64,000 nucleotides of DNA, from NCBI RefSeq assembly GCF_000520995.1, contig NZ_JACA01000025.1, forward strand, positions 1 to 64,000. Reading direction: 5' to 3'. This DNA comes from Aquimarina macrocephali JAMB N27 (GTDB lineage Bacteria > Bacteroidota > Bacteroidia > Flavobacteriales > Flavobacteriaceae). Made by a program: the position numbers and the translations under genes. Every line of letters starts with the position of its first letter. Within the stretch, counting starts at the first letter, position 1. Shown piece by piece: positions 26,333 to 35,840 of this stretch. The notes under the pieces were generated by a model. That model ran no database searches, was not told the DNA's origin, and saw nothing but the letters and a program-made list of their open reading frames with translations.

Positions 26333-26784
26333 TTAATGTTTGGATGAATCGTTAAATTGCCAAAGGACATTTACAATTTTCCATGTACCATTTATTTTTA
26401 CAATATGCATATAATCAATCCACTCATCGGCAATAAGTTTTACAGAAGCTGTCTTGTCAAAAACATCTAATATAATAACCTCTTTTTTTGGGTTTTCGGG
26501 AAACTTATCTCCGTTACGATTATAAAACTCTGAGAGAATTACCATAAAATCAGTAAACGTTTCTCGAAGGTATTCTTTGTAGCTTTATTTTTCCAAAAAG
26601 TCCTTTTTACCATTCTAGGATGAGCAGCTCGTTCAAATTGCTTAGGATTTACATTGTGTTGCGCTTCGAGGTAATCAAGAGCTACTTGTTTAATATCCAG
26701 AGAATCTTGTTTGGATTGTGCATTTGTTTGGTAGGCGAGTAAACTAATACAAGAAACTAAAACAATTTTAAACATATAATTCAT
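26333..26784 (-). pseudogene. Putative lumazine-binding/NTF2-like secreted protein, frameshifted
   Basis: The 5' part (from 26784) has a signal peptide and DSLDIKQVALDYLEAQHNVNPKQFERAAHP; it ends early at 26539. The 3' part in a second frame reads RETFTDFMVILSEFYNRNG to DYMHIVKINGTWKIVNVLW, the typical end of the family (PF12893-like). Joining needs one extra base near 26564-26570, giving about 150 residues. The lesion is not in a long homopolymer. It could be a true pseudogene or a base error. The family binds small ligands; function unknown. Confidence 0.8.
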
Positions 26785-26879
26785 GATGGCGACCTTTTAT
26801 TTTTGTTTCTAAAATAGAAGATATCTAATAATTAAGTTTGAAATTTTTCTTAAATGTTAACGAGTAATAAATGTTATTT

Positions 26880-27986
26880 TTATTGCTGAGAAGTGAAATA
26901 TTCTTTTGGTGACGTTCCCATCAACTTTTTGAAAGATTTATTAAATGTAGTTTTAGAATTAAAACCTGCTTCCTGGGCCAGCCCGAAAAAGGTGAAGTTT
27001 TTAGCCTTATCTGTTTTTGCTAATTCTACAAATTCTTTAATCCGATGATAATTAATGTATTCAAAGAAATTCATGCCGATATTTTCGTTTAATAAACGGG
27101 CTATTTCTGGACTGCTCACTCCCAGCATGTCAGCAAGTTCTGCTTTTAATAATTTTCTATTGAGATACGGCTTTTTCTCTACCATTAACTGATCTAGTTT
27201 GGTTTGTAAATGATCGAGATCTAATTTAGATAACTTGGATTGCGTATATTTTTTATGAACTCTACCGGGAATAATTTTAAATAAATCAGGAGAAATCATA
27301 CCATAATAGGCGATAAAAAGAATGATTAAAGCGATACTTAGCCAAATCATTTCTCTTGCCGCTCTTTCTATCATTTCAAACCCAAAAATACTAATGAAGT
27401 ATACAATTACCCAGCATAGTAAGCAAATACCAATTGCAATAAGAAAATTAAGGAAAAACTGTGTTTTTACGGTGTAGCTTAATTCATTGCGTAATTCTTT
27501 CCTAAAAGAAAGAAATAACTGCAGACTCATCACCCAATACGTAATGTTGAATAGTAGACCAGTACCAATAAAAATAGTTATGGTACGAAATAATTCTCCA
27601 CTTTTAATTCTTGCCCCAATAACCTCGTCTGTGGGGAGCATAAACATAAAAACTACAAAAATAATATAGAAAATTCCAGGGAGGTAGTGTAACAGATCCT
27701 GATATGAAAAACGTTTGTTTAATAATGAAGATTTGGTAAACAAGTAAATTGTGGATCCAAATAAGAGTGTTGCAAACTCAGAAAAAGCAATCAGCCGAAA
27801 GTTTTTACCAAAAATATCAGATATATAAAGTACTCGACCTGATAAACCAATCATAAGGACCAGTACTAAAAAAGCAACATATCCATTAATGTTTTTTCTG
27901 TTTTTTGGTGAAAAAAGGTAAATACAGAGTAAAAATAAGCTCTGAAAATACCCAAAGTATACGAGTTGATTTAAAAGTGTCTGCAT
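26880..27986 (-). CDS. Membrane-anchored AraC-family transcriptional regulator
   Basis: The 368-residue protein has about seven membrane helices in residues 5-235 and a C-terminal AraC DNA-binding domain (about 265-368) with two HTH units: LLKAELADMLGVSSPEIARLL and FTFFGLAQEAGFNSKTTFNKSF. This type is common in Bacteroidota and is thought to sense envelope signals. The NIPSNAP-like gene 53 bases upstream is transcribed in the same direction. Target genes unknown. Confidence 0.88.
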   Translation of the reverse strand: MQTLLNQLVYFGYFQSLFLLCIYLFSPKNRKNINGYVAFLVLVLMIGLSGRVLYISDIFGKNFRLIAFSEFATLLFGSTIYLFTKSSLLNKRFSYQDLLHYLPGIFYIIFVVFMFMLPTDEVIGARIKSGELFRTITIFIGTGLLFNITYWVMSLQLFLSFRKELRNELSYTVKTQFFLNFLIAIGICLLCWVIVYFISIFGFEMIERAAREMIWLSIALIILFIAYYGMISPDLFKIIPGRVHKKYTQSKLSKLDLDHLQTKLDQLMVEKKPYLNRKLLKAELADMLGVSSPEIARLLNENIGMNFFEYINYHRIKEFVELAKTDKAKNFTFFGLAQEAGFNSKTTFNKSFKKLMGTSPKEYFTSQQ

Positions 27987-28039
27987 AATAATGTATTAAG
28001 CAGGTTATTAAATAACCTGCTTTTGTTGGTCTAAAATAG

Positions 28040-28753
28040 TTACTTAATATGAAACTGGTTCACATGTTTCACCGAACTATGATCCATTTTTAGATTTTCT
28101 TTATAAAACTGTTCAAAAGCGGCTTTGTTTTTCCAGGAAGTAATAACGAAATAGTCTGGATTATAGTTATATCCAAAAGGAGATGCACCTTCTACAAAAT
28201 CCACTTGTATTTGACCACCTGATTTTTTCATTTTTTGTACCCATTCTTTTTTGAACTTTTGAAAAGAAGACTTGTTTTTATACCAATATGCGGTAACAAT
28301 AGAAAATTTTTCAGGGTTAATGCTAAAAGAAATATCCTGTTTTAATTCATAATAGGTAAGGTTAAAAGTAGACCAGAGATTTCTTCTTTCTTCATGAAAA
28401 TCAGGCATTGTTTTCTGAATATCGTGTAAGAATTTTTCTCTTCCATCAAGTGTATCCCAATATCCAAAGATCATACTTTCGGGATGATAATTACCTTGAG
28501 TTGGACTTCCCTTTATAGCTATCCCAGGTAATCTATGATACCCCATTTTTTCTGCTACAGGAAATACAGCTTTAAAGTAATGCTGTAGTTTTTGTTTAGT
28601 ATCAGGTTTGGTATTCAGAAATATGATATCAAATACATGCCCTTTTTTTAGGCTATATGATTTTGTTTTTGATTGCGCATTCAGGGATGTAAAATTAACA
28701 GTCAAGAAAAGTGTTAATAACGAGATTTTTAAAAGCTTCATATAGTTCTTCAA
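28040..28753 (-). CDS. Secreted NIPSNAP/ABM-like dimeric alpha-beta barrel protein
   Basis: The 237-residue protein has a signal peptide (about 1-26, ending LNAQ). Two ferredoxin-like repeats follow (about 38-125 and 142-235), visible as paired patterns ending ESMIFGYWDTLDGREKF and DYFVITSWKNKAAFEQF. Dimeric alpha-beta barrel proteins of this type include NIPSNAP and antibiotic-biosynthesis monooxygenase folds; no catalytic residues can be assigned. It is upstream of and probably cotranscribed with the AraC regulator. A 28-bp palindrome lies 75 bases before the start. Confidence 0.65.
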   Translation of the reverse strand: MKNYMKLLKISLLTLFLTVNFTSLNAQSKTKSYSLKKGHVFDIIFLNTKPDTKQKLQHYFKAVFPVAEKMGYHRLPGIAIKGSPTQGNYHPESMIFGYWDTLDGREKFLHDIQKTMPDFHEERRNLWSTFNLTYYELKQDISFSINPEKFSIVTAYWYKNKSSFQKFKKEWVQKMKKSGGQIQVDFVEGASPFGYNYNPDYFVITSWKNKAAFEQFYKENLKMDHSSVKHVNQFHIK

Positions 28754-28827
28754 TTTTAATTAATGAATTTTTTTTACAAGACAAATGTATATGCTATCAT
28801 CTGGGAAACGAAGAATAGTAGGGGGTG

Positions 28828-28855
28828 AAAGGTACATATACCGTATGTGTACTTT
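28828..28855. promoter_or_regulatory. Candidate operator palindrome
   Basis: An imperfect inverted repeat, AAAGGTACATAT against ATGTGTACTTTT, centres on ACCG, upstream of the NIPSNAP-like gene. It could be the site for the AraC regulator encoded two genes down, but this is a guess from position. Confidence 0.3.
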
Positions 28856-28965
28856 TATTTAGGGATAAAATAGTGAGAATTGATAATGTAGAGGTGATTC
28901 TATTAAAATCTAGTAGCTTATAGTAGAGATTATGGAAGTGAATTATAAATATATATATTGAAGAT

Positions 28966-29367
28966 CTAAGTATGAAGTGTACACTTAATCGGTGTTTTTT
29001 TGTTATTTATTTGATGTACCAAATTACATATGTACTTATTAAATTCATGATTTCTTGCACCATAACTGGCAAGTCCCATTAATTTTACTTCCTGATTTTC
29101 TTTAGAATCTACCTTTATAATAAATAAGGAGTAGCCTTTTCTGGTTTTAAACCTAAGCCCTTGTTCTTCTCTTATAATTTCATAATCACTCAACTCATCA
29201 GAATAAGGTGATTCTTTTATTAGAATATAGTTTTCATAAAGAATACAATTAGGACTTGGCATAACTTTACTCAAAAGGAAGATAAGGGTAACGATACTAA
29301 TTACTACCATACTACCTATTATCATAACGATCATCTTTCTTGAGTTTTTATGCATTGTTAACCACAC
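28966..29367 (-). CDS. Hypothetical single-pass membrane protein
   Basis: The 133-residue protein has one hydrophobic helix (about residues 13-34) and a soluble, probably extracytoplasmic domain of about 95 residues with three Cys. No domain is recognised. The start could be the Met at residue 5 (29355). It stands alone, divergent from the large T9SS-type protein gene, so the two may share upstream DNA. Confidence 0.55.
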   Translation of the reverse strand: MWLTMHKNSRKMIVMIIGSMVVISIVTLIFLLSKVMPSPNCILYENYILIKESPYSDELSDYEIIREEQGLRFKTRKGYSLFIIKVDSKENQEVKLMGLASYGARNHEFNKYICNLVHQINNKKTPIKCTLHT

Positions 29368-29450
29368 CTTATGCTATCTAATGTACTAAAAATTATTTTC
29401 TTTTTGAATTCATGATTTGCTTCTTGTTTGAAAAAACATTCGGAAAATCT

Positions 29451-29478
29451 ACAAATTAGAGTCATTCAGCTAATTTGT
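29451..29478. promoter_or_regulatory. Inverted repeat upstream of the T9SS-type protein gene
   Basis: ACAAATTAG (29451-29459) and CTAATTTGT (29470-29478) are perfect 9-bp arms with a 10-base loop, followed on the + strand by TTTTTT. It may be a weak terminator or an operator for one of the two divergent genes. Confidence 0.3.
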
Positions 29479-29555
29479 TTTTTATACGTTTCTCTTATTT
29501 ATATCTTTTAAAGAATCTCAATATATATTAATCCAACTTATTTAAAACGTAAAGA

Positions 29556-32213
29556 ATGAAACACAAACTCTTATTCGTCGTATGCTTACTATTTAATTTT
29601 TGTATCTATTCCCAAACCTTTATTCGGGATTATAGTAATCCCACAGCAACTTATCAATTAAAAATGGATTTTTCACCTCAATCCTGGGGAGATGTTTATC
29701 TTGATATAGAAGTAAAAAATACGGGAAACAGTGGTATTAATACTAGAAATGCTAAACTTCAATTTTTATCTGATGCTACTCCAAACTTTGTGAATTTTAC
29801 ACCTAATGGAAGTATTTCATATCCAACTGTAACGATGACTCATCTGCAAGATGGAAGTCAATTTATTAATACTTTAAATATCGGACTTCCCGAAGCGTCT
29901 TGGGTTGATCATATTTTATCTCCTAATGAAAGCTTTAAACTTAGAGTTGACCTTAGAACGGTAACATCATCATATAGTGATCTCGCTGATTCTATACGAT
30001 TTTATACAGAAAATGGAGCACCTTCATTATTTACAGATGTGACGACCACAGTAACTGGAAATGATGCTAATGCTGTAATGGTTAACTATAAAAATACGAG
30101 TTCTAATACTCTATCTACAGAGACAATTACAACATCTGCCATCTCTTCGCTAAGAATTGACCAGCCATACCAGATATGGGCAAATAGCTTTGTCGTAGGT
30201 ACTACTCAATATATAAGTGCATATGAAGAATCATCACCTTTATCATTCATACCTTCTGAAACAAATACTAATATTACTATAGGATATACGAAATCTACTA
30301 TTCGTACAGAAAATGTAACTATTAATGTAATTGGACTTCCCAGTGGAGTTTCCGCACCAATTGCTCTTAAGAATAATGATATAAACGGTGCAGATAAAAA
30401 TACACAGATTACTAATGGTAGTAATAGCATATCACAGGTTCTCGAAGGAAATTATGCTGTTACAATATCTGCCTATACTGATAATGCTAATAACCTTATT
30501 TATACTCCTCAATACACTGCTAATTTTACTGTAGCTACAGGAAATAGCAATACTCTGGCTGTTTCTTTTACGGCTTCTTCTGTTCATGAATTTACAGTCA
30601 AAGGTTTTCCTAAATACTTATCTCACGGAACCATAACGAATGCTGCTGCTTCTTTTGATGATAATTTCAAGAATTCACCTTTGAACGCTCTTTTTAAATA
30701 TTCGGGATTAGACGGAGCAGGGGATAGAGGTAAGATTCCTGATATGACTCCTACAAAAAACACTATCGAGCAGGCACGAAGATTAGAAGCTAGTCAAGGC
30801 GGAAGAAAAATACTTCCTGTAATGGTACATTATACTGCTAATGCTAGTGGTGGTGGATCACTAGAAGCTATTAAAGATCTGAGTGAAAATCAAAATTTAT
30901 ATTTTCATTATAGAAATTTGATTCAGGAAATTAAAGTTATTTTGAGTTATGAAGATACTGATCACCCTAATCCAGGAGCTTTTGTAATTAGCCCCGATCT
31001 GATAGGCGCTATTCAACAAGATGTCGTTTTTGGAAATGATCATAATATCAGAACCATGCGAGTAGAGGTTAATCAAGATATCAAAAAAGCTTTTGAAGAT
31101 GAGAATTTAAATATCACAGGACTTCCTTCTTTTTCTGATAATCTGAAAGGTTATTTGCAGTCGGTTAATTTTTTGATTCATCATGTTGGAGAATGTAAAA
31201 TTCCATTTGGGTATCAGCAAAATGTATGGGCCGCTGGTTCTGCCCGTTGGGTGTTTGAAAAAGCAGGAGAGTTTAATGACCCTGTGAGTGAAGCTATTGA
31301 AGTAGCCGATTTTATGAATAGTCTTGAGTTATATACAGGAGAGTGGAAACCAGATTTTATAGCTTTTGACCGGTATGAAAGAGACTGTTTTGGGCCAGCC
31401 GCAATACAAAACTATGCATGGACAGCTAAACATTGGGATATGTACCTGATCTTTTGTGAAGAAATTGCAGAACGAATAGGTAATGTACCTATCATGTTAT
31501 GGCAAATTCCTGGAGGGCATATGCCTACCACAGATGAGAATATTGTGAATTTTGATATTGCTAATCACTCCTCTGCATCTGCTCCTTATTTTCTTGGAGA
31601 TAGTAGAATAGGAACAGACCTTAGTAAGATTCATCCTGATCTGAAAAATATTGCATTAGCACTTCCACATTATGAAGCTAATACTATAGGAGGACATTTG
31701 GCTAATGATAATGGTTATGATTGGGGAACGTCTAATCTGCAAAGACTAGCAAATATGAATGTTTTCTCTATTTTGTGGGGTGGAGGATCTACTACCGGAA
31801 TAGGTTCTATCGGCACTAACGGAGATGATGACCAGTGGTTAGCTAAAAAAATAAGTGAATATTATAGCAATGCTCCTGTATATAAAACTGTTGCGATTAC
31901 ACCATATCAAAATGCAACGTATTGCCAGAATGGAGTAAAATCTTCATTGTTACCTAATGAAAATAATAAAGAATTACAGGGGATAAAAATATTCCCTAGC
32001 CCTGCAAAAGATCAATTACAGATAAGTAGCTCTGTTTCTGATCAGGAATATATGATAACGATATTCGATATATATGGTAAAAAAGTAGGTGAATATAAAA
32101 ATCGAAATGGGAACAGTATAGATGTATCTAATTTATCTAAAGGAGCTTATATTATTAAATTACATTCTCGATCTGAAGAAGGAAGTATCTCTAAAATATT
32201 TTATAAAGAATAA
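29556..32213 (+). CDS. Large secreted protein with T9SS sorting domain; putative glycoside-hydrolase-like core
   Basis: The 885-residue protein has a signal peptide (about 1-20, ending YSQ). An N-terminal beta domain (about 25-135) looks CBM2-like (DVYLDIEVKNTGNSGI); beta linker domains follow to about 345; then a mixed alpha/beta region of roughly 450 residues with Trp/Tyr/Asp-rich patches (DFIAFDRYERDCFG, PIMLWQIPGGHM) resembles a TIM-barrel polysaccharide enzyme. The C-terminal 70 residues are a T9SS type A sorting domain (GIKIFPSPAKDQLQISS to SKGAYIIKLHS). The catalytic residues and GH family cannot be assigned. It is alone on the + strand. Confidence 0.72.
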   Translation: MKHKLLFVVCLLFNFCIYSQTFIRDYSNPTATYQLKMDFSPQSWGDVYLDIEVKNTGNSGINTRNAKLQFLSDATPNFVNFTPNGSISYPTVTMTHLQDGSQFINTLNIGLPEASWVDHILSPNESFKLRVDLRTVTSSYSDLADSIRFYTENGAPSLFTDVTTTVTGNDANAVMVNYKNTSSNTLSTETITTSAISSLRIDQPYQIWANSFVVGTTQYISAYEESSPLSFIPSETNTNITIGYTKSTIRTENVTINVIGLPSGVSAPIALKNNDINGADKNTQITNGSNSISQVLEGNYAVTISAYTDNANNLIYTPQYTANFTVATGNSNTLAVSFTASSVHEFTVKGFPKYLSHGTITNAAASFDDNFKNSPLNALFKYSGLDGAGDRGKIPDMTPTKNTIEQARRLEASQGGRKILPVMVHYTANASGGGSLEAIKDLSENQNLYFHYRNLIQEIKVILSYEDTDHPNPGAFVISPDLIGAIQQDVVFGNDHNIRTMRVEVNQDIKKAFEDENLNITGLPSFSDNLKGYLQSVNFLIHHVGECKIPFGYQQNVWAAGSARWVFEKAGEFNDPVSEAIEVADFMNSLELYTGEWKPDFIAFDRYERDCFGPAAIQNYAWTAKHWDMYLIFCEEIAERIGNVPIMLWQIPGGHMPTTDENIVNFDIANHSSASAPYFLGDSRIGTDLSKIHPDLKNIALALPHYEANTIGGHLANDNGYDWGTSNLQRLANMNVFSILWGGGSTTGIGSIGTNGDDDQWLAKKISEYYSNAPVYKTVAITPYQNATYCQNGVKSSLLPNENNKELQGIKIFPSPAKDQLQISSSVSDQEYMITIFDIYGKKVGEYKNRNGNSIDVSNLSKGAYIIKLHSRSEEGSISKIFYKE

Positions 32214-32255
32214 TTTTATCTGTTTAAAGAACAGATGCTAATTAAATTTATTAAC

Positions 32256-32313
32256 CAGAGCCTGTCAAAATTATTTGATCACCAAATATGATATGAAATC
32301 TAGGCAGGCTCTG
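32256..32313 (+). terminator. Possible terminator downstream of the T9SS-type protein gene
   Basis: CAGAGCCTG (32256-32264) and CAGGCTCTG (32305-32313) are perfect 9-bp inverted repeats about 40 bases apart, soon followed by an A-rich stretch. The loop is large, so efficiency is doubtful. It lies between convergent genes. Confidence 0.35.
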
Positions 32314-32355
32314 ATTGATAATAAAAAAACCTTTCCTGAAGAGATGGTTTTCAGG

Positions 32356-32883
32356 TCATTTATTTCTGGAAATAGAAAAGATAAAATTGTCTAGATTGTC
32401 ACTATCCTTTCTATGTTCAATATGATTAAAGTTGTTTTTAGTCAATAACTTTTTTGAAGGTTCATTATTTTTATGTGTAAAGGCTTCTATAGTATCTAGG
32501 TTTAAAACTTCAAATCCATACGTTAGGATATTTACCAATGCTTCGTTCATAATCCCTTGTTTATGAAATTTAGGATGTAAATCATAGCCTACTTCTGCTG
32601 TTTTTTTGTCTTCAGAGAAATTCCATAAGCAAATAGTACCGATGAGCTCTGGATTATCTTTTATTGTAATCCCCCAAAATAACCAGTTTTGCTCATCAAT
32701 TCCTTTATTGATTTTGTCAATGAAATTGTTAGCCTCTTCTATTGTATTTGTTTTTGGTCTTTTTACAAATGCATTAACAGCTTCATCAGATCGTAAGAAG
32801 AGAATTACCTGATTGTCATTTTCTTTTAATTGCCTTAGGAGTAATCTTTCGGTTTGTAATTTTGGTAAAGACGTAATTTTCAT
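32356..32883 (-). CDS. GNAT-family N-acetyltransferase (RimJ/RimL-like)
   Basis: The 175-residue protein follows the Acetyltransf_3 pattern: N-terminal LQTERLLLRQLKEND, then the central acetyl-CoA-binding part TAEVGYDLHPKFHKQGIMNEAL with a QGxMxE-type motif, and C-terminal IEAFTHKNNEPSKKLLTKNNF. Relatives acetylate ribosomal protein N termini or small molecules. The substrate is unknown. It is followed by a convergent T9SS-type gene and preceded by an unrelated peptide gene. Confidence 0.88.
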   Translation of the reverse strand: MKITSLPKLQTERLLLRQLKENDNQVILFLRSDEAVNAFVKRPKTNTIEEANNFIDKINKGIDEQNWLFWGITIKDNPELIGTICLWNFSEDKKTAEVGYDLHPKFHKQGIMNEALVNILTYGFEVLNLDTIEAFTHKNNEPSKKLLTKNNFNHIEHRKDSDNLDNFIFSISRNK

Positions 32884-32981
32884 TATTTAAGATTCTTTTT
32901 TTTTGCCTAATTTATTCAAAAAGAATTATACTCTCATATACATTTGAAATTACTAGCGATTATTTAATTGTATACTATATA

Positions 32982-33015
32982 AAAACTGCCAAAGGTTTAA
33001 ATTTTTGGCAGTTTT
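32982..33015. terminator. Bidirectional terminator hairpin
   Basis: AAAACTGCCAAA (32982-32993) pairs perfectly with TTTGGCAGTTTT (33004-33015) around a 10-base loop. A and T runs on both sides make it suitable for either strand. It lies 27 bases after the stop of the peptide gene at 33042, so it probably ends that transcript. Confidence 0.65.
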
Positions 33016-33041
33016 ATAATTTTTAGAAATAACCTATCTAC

Positions 33042-33215
33042 TTAACAATCATTTCTATGTGAAACACATGTTCCTGTTGCACAAGCAAAGTTGCAATTTG
33101 GAGCAATACTAGAATCACAATCTCCTGTACCAGTACCTCCTTTAATTTTTTGAGCACTAAACTTAGAAATAGTGTTTTTGTTAAGTTTGAGTTTTTTTAA
33201 CTGCTTTTTTTTCAT
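33042..33215 (-). CDS. Lanthipeptide-like RiPP precursor peptide (57 aa)
   Basis: Too short for the usual ORF cutoff. The leader, rich in Lys and Leu (KKLKLNKNTISKFS), ends in KIKGG at residues 23-27. The core of 30 residues has five Cys (33, 41, 45, 50, 57) plus Ser/Thr and Gly. This leader plus Gly-Gly layout is known from Bacteroidota class I lanthipeptide-like precursors exported by C39 peptidase transporters. A terminator follows 27 bases downstream. No lanthionine synthetase, rSAM enzyme or ABC exporter is encoded in the window, so maturation genes must be elsewhere. Modification is inference. Confidence 0.72.
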   Translation of the reverse strand: MKKKQLKKLKLNKNTISKFSAQKIKGGTGTGDCDSSIAPNCNFACATGTCVSHRNDC

Positions 33216-33363
33216 GATATATATATTTAATTTGATTAATATCTAAATTTATCAAATTAGCAGCATTATTGTTTTTGTATGATATTAATTAACTAAAAGT
33301 TTAACTATGAGTTATTAATCTATTAAATATGTATGCTCTATAATTATTTAATATGATTAGTGA

Positions 33364-34089
33364 TTATTTAAATAAAATAACCAATCCTCCAATGGCTGTC
33401 ATGATCAAAATAAATTTTCGGTATTGGTGATCTTTAAACCGTTTTACTACCTTAAGCCCAATGACAAATCCCAGGATAACTCCCGGAACCAAATATAAAT
33501 CCACAATTAATGTCTTCAGATTTATAGTATCCCAGCTAAAAATATGAAATGGAAGTTTAAACAAATTAATTATAAAAAAGAGCCAGGCAGCAGTACCGAT
33601 AAACTCATTTTTTGGTATTCGGGTTGCCATGAAAAAAATATTGGAAAATGCTCCCGCCAGGTTCCCAATCATTGTGGTAAAACCTGCAGCAAACCCGGTA
33701 GTGCTAATAAACCAAAGCTTATTAGGTATGTTTTTTTGATCGCACCGTTCCCAAAAAAACATGATAACCACACTAATAATGATAATCACGGCCATTCCTT
33801 TCTTAAATATATATTCAGGAAGATCTTTTCCGACAAAAACGGCTAATAGAACTCCACCTATCATCCATGGAAGAAATTGAAGGAGATATTTCCAACGAGC
33901 ATGTCGGTTATAATATAGTACGGCCAAAACATCTGCAAAAATTAACAGTGGTAATAGTATTCCTGTAGATGCTTTTGCACCATGTGCCAGTGCCATTAGA
34001 GTTACGACTACAATTCCCATTCCTTTGAGTCCTGATTTGGACACTCCTAATATAAAAGCAGCAGTAAACGGAATAAGGTAAGATGTCAT
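33364..34089 (-). CDS. TSUP-family (TauE/SafE) membrane permease
   Basis: The 241-residue protein has about seven to eight hydrophobic helices and the family's repeated pattern (GVSKSGLKGMGI near the N terminus, and GFTTMIGNLAGAFSNIFFMA in the middle). TSUP permeases move sulfite, sulfonates or other small anions; the substrate here is unknown. The gene lies 9 bases after the M1 peptidase gene's stop in the same direction and is probably cotranscribed. Confidence 0.83.
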   Translation of the reverse strand: MTSYLIPFTAAFILGVSKSGLKGMGIVVVTLMALAHGAKASTGILLPLLIFADVLAVLYYNRHARWKYLLQFLPWMIGGVLLAVFVGKDLPEYIFKKGMAVIIIISVVIMFFWERCDQKNIPNKLWFISTTGFAAGFTTMIGNLAGAFSNIFFMATRIPKNEFIGTAAWLFFIINLFKLPFHIFSWDTINLKTLIVDLYLVPGVILGFVIGLKVVKRFKDHQYRKFILIMTAIGGLVILFK

Positions 34090-34098
34090 TTTATAACA

Positions 34099-35721
34099 CT
34101 ATAGTTCTTTTACATTTACATAAAAATTAGGATCTACTGTAAGTTTATTTCCTTTAAAATCTTTGGTCTGCCACTTGGCATTAGGTTGTACCCATTCTGG
34201 AATACCATCGATAAAAAGACGTACAGGCATATCAAATTTATCTACAATGTCGCTATAACGATATTTTAATTTTCCTTCTTCGAATGAATATTCAAGAGTT
34301 GGGATTCTTGTATCTCTAAGATATTGATCAAAAAACTGGGTAAGATCAATTTTTGTAGCTGTACTAATATAGTCTTCTATTTGTTGAGTAGTAACGGTTT
34401 GATGATAGAAATTTGAGTTAAGCCCTCTTAGTATAGATCTCCATTTTTCATCATCTTCGAGGAGTTGACGAAGTGTATGTAACATATTTGCTCCTTTATA
34501 ATACATATCACCTGATCCTTCTTTATTTACATTATAGTGACCTATAATTGGTCTGTCGTTTTGGATATTTCTTTTGGTGCCTATTACATATTCTGAAGCT
34601 GCTTTTTTACCATAATGATAATCAACAAATAAGTTTTCAGAATAGGCAGTAAAACTTTCATGTATCCACATGTCTGCAATATCTTTATATGTAATATTAT
34701 TGGCAAACCATTCGTGACCAGACTCATGGATAATAATAAAATCAAATTTTGTTCCCCATCCTGATCCGGAAAGATCGTTACCTAGATATCCATTTAAATA
34801 TTTATTACCATAGGTAACAGAGCTTTGATGTTCCATCCCAAGATAAGGCACTTCTACCAGTTTAAAACTATCTTCATAAAAAGGATAAGGACCAAACCAA
34901 TGCTCAAAAGCTTTCATCATCTTAGGGGCGTCTTTAAATTGTTTTTTCGCTTTTCCAAGATTATCTTTTAATACATAATAATCCATATCCAGTTTTCCTT
35001 TCTCACCCTCGTATTGTTCTCCAAAGTGAACATAATCCCCAATATTGATATTTACACCATAGTTATTGATTGGATTGCTTACAAACCAATGAAATGTTTT
35101 GGTACCATTGTCATGTTTTTCTGTTTTACGCAATCGACCATTAGATACATTCATAAGAGTAGATGGTACATTAACACTAATTAGTAAACTATCTACTTCA
35201 TCATACATATGATCTTTGTTAGGCCACCAAACGCTAGCTCCTAACCCTTGGCAAGAGGAAGCTACAAAATGCTTTCCATTTTGATCTTTTTTCCAGGAGA
35301 TACCACCATCCCACGGAGCACGAACAGCTTCACGAGGTTTACCACTATAATACACTTCTATTGCATTTTTACTATTTTCTTTTTGTGTAGTTGATAGTGT
35401 TATAAAATGAGCATTACCTTCGGATGTTACTTTTAGTTGCTTATTACCCTGAAGTACTTTTTCTATCTTTAAAGGTGGTTGCAGGTCGATTTGCATTACA
35501 TTATGCTCTTTCAATACTTTGTAATGAATTGTATTTTTTCCTGAAATAGTTTTTTGATCAGGGTCTACAGCAATATCAAGATGGTAATAGGTTAAATCCC
35601 ACCATGCTCTTTCTGGAGTTATTGATCCTCGCAATGAATCTTGCCTGGTAAATTGTGATTCTTGTGCAGATAATAAGGTAAAACTTAAAATACTGAATGC
35701 TATTGTATAGAACGTGTTCAT
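34099..35721 (-). CDS. M1-family metallo-aminopeptidase, secreted
   Basis: The 540-residue protein has a signal peptide (about 1-19, ending LSAQ) and the gluzincin motif HESGH at 332-336 with the third ligand in MWIHESF at E355 (HEXXH-18-E). The exopeptidase loop reads GMEHQ (295-299) in place of the usual GAMEN, as in several bacterial M1 members. The N-terminal beta domain (about 40-225) is present; the long C-terminal ARM domain is missing, so this is a short form. It degrades peptides in the periplasm or outside. The upstream M28 gene (120 bases away) is co-directional. Confidence 0.9.
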   Translation of the reverse strand: MNTFYTIAFSILSFTLLSAQESQFTRQDSLRGSITPERAWWDLTYYHLDIAVDPDQKTISGKNTIHYKVLKEHNVMQIDLQPPLKIEKVLQGNKQLKVTSEGNAHFITLSTTQKENSKNAIEVYYSGKPREAVRAPWDGGISWKKDQNGKHFVASSCQGLGASVWWPNKDHMYDEVDSLLISVNVPSTLMNVSNGRLRKTEKHDNGTKTFHWFVSNPINNYGVNINIGDYVHFGEQYEGEKGKLDMDYYVLKDNLGKAKKQFKDAPKMMKAFEHWFGPYPFYEDSFKLVEVPYLGMEHQSSVTYGNKYLNGYLGNDLSGSGWGTKFDFIIIHESGHEWFANNITYKDIADMWIHESFTAYSENLFVDYHYGKKAASEYVIGTKRNIQNDRPIIGHYNVNKEGSGDMYYKGANMLHTLRQLLEDDEKWRSILRGLNSNFYHQTVTTQQIEDYISTATKIDLTQFFDQYLRDTRIPTLEYSFEEGKLKYRYSDIVDKFDMPVRLFIDGIPEWVQPNAKWQTKDFKGNKLTVDPNFYVNVKEL

Positions 35722-35840
35722 CTATGGTATGTTTATTTCTCGATCGTTATACTTTATATCTACCTGTTAGGTTAGTAGAATTCATATAGTAATCAATTTT
35801 GTGTTAGTTTCGAAATTATTGACAGATTCTTTTGTGTAAT

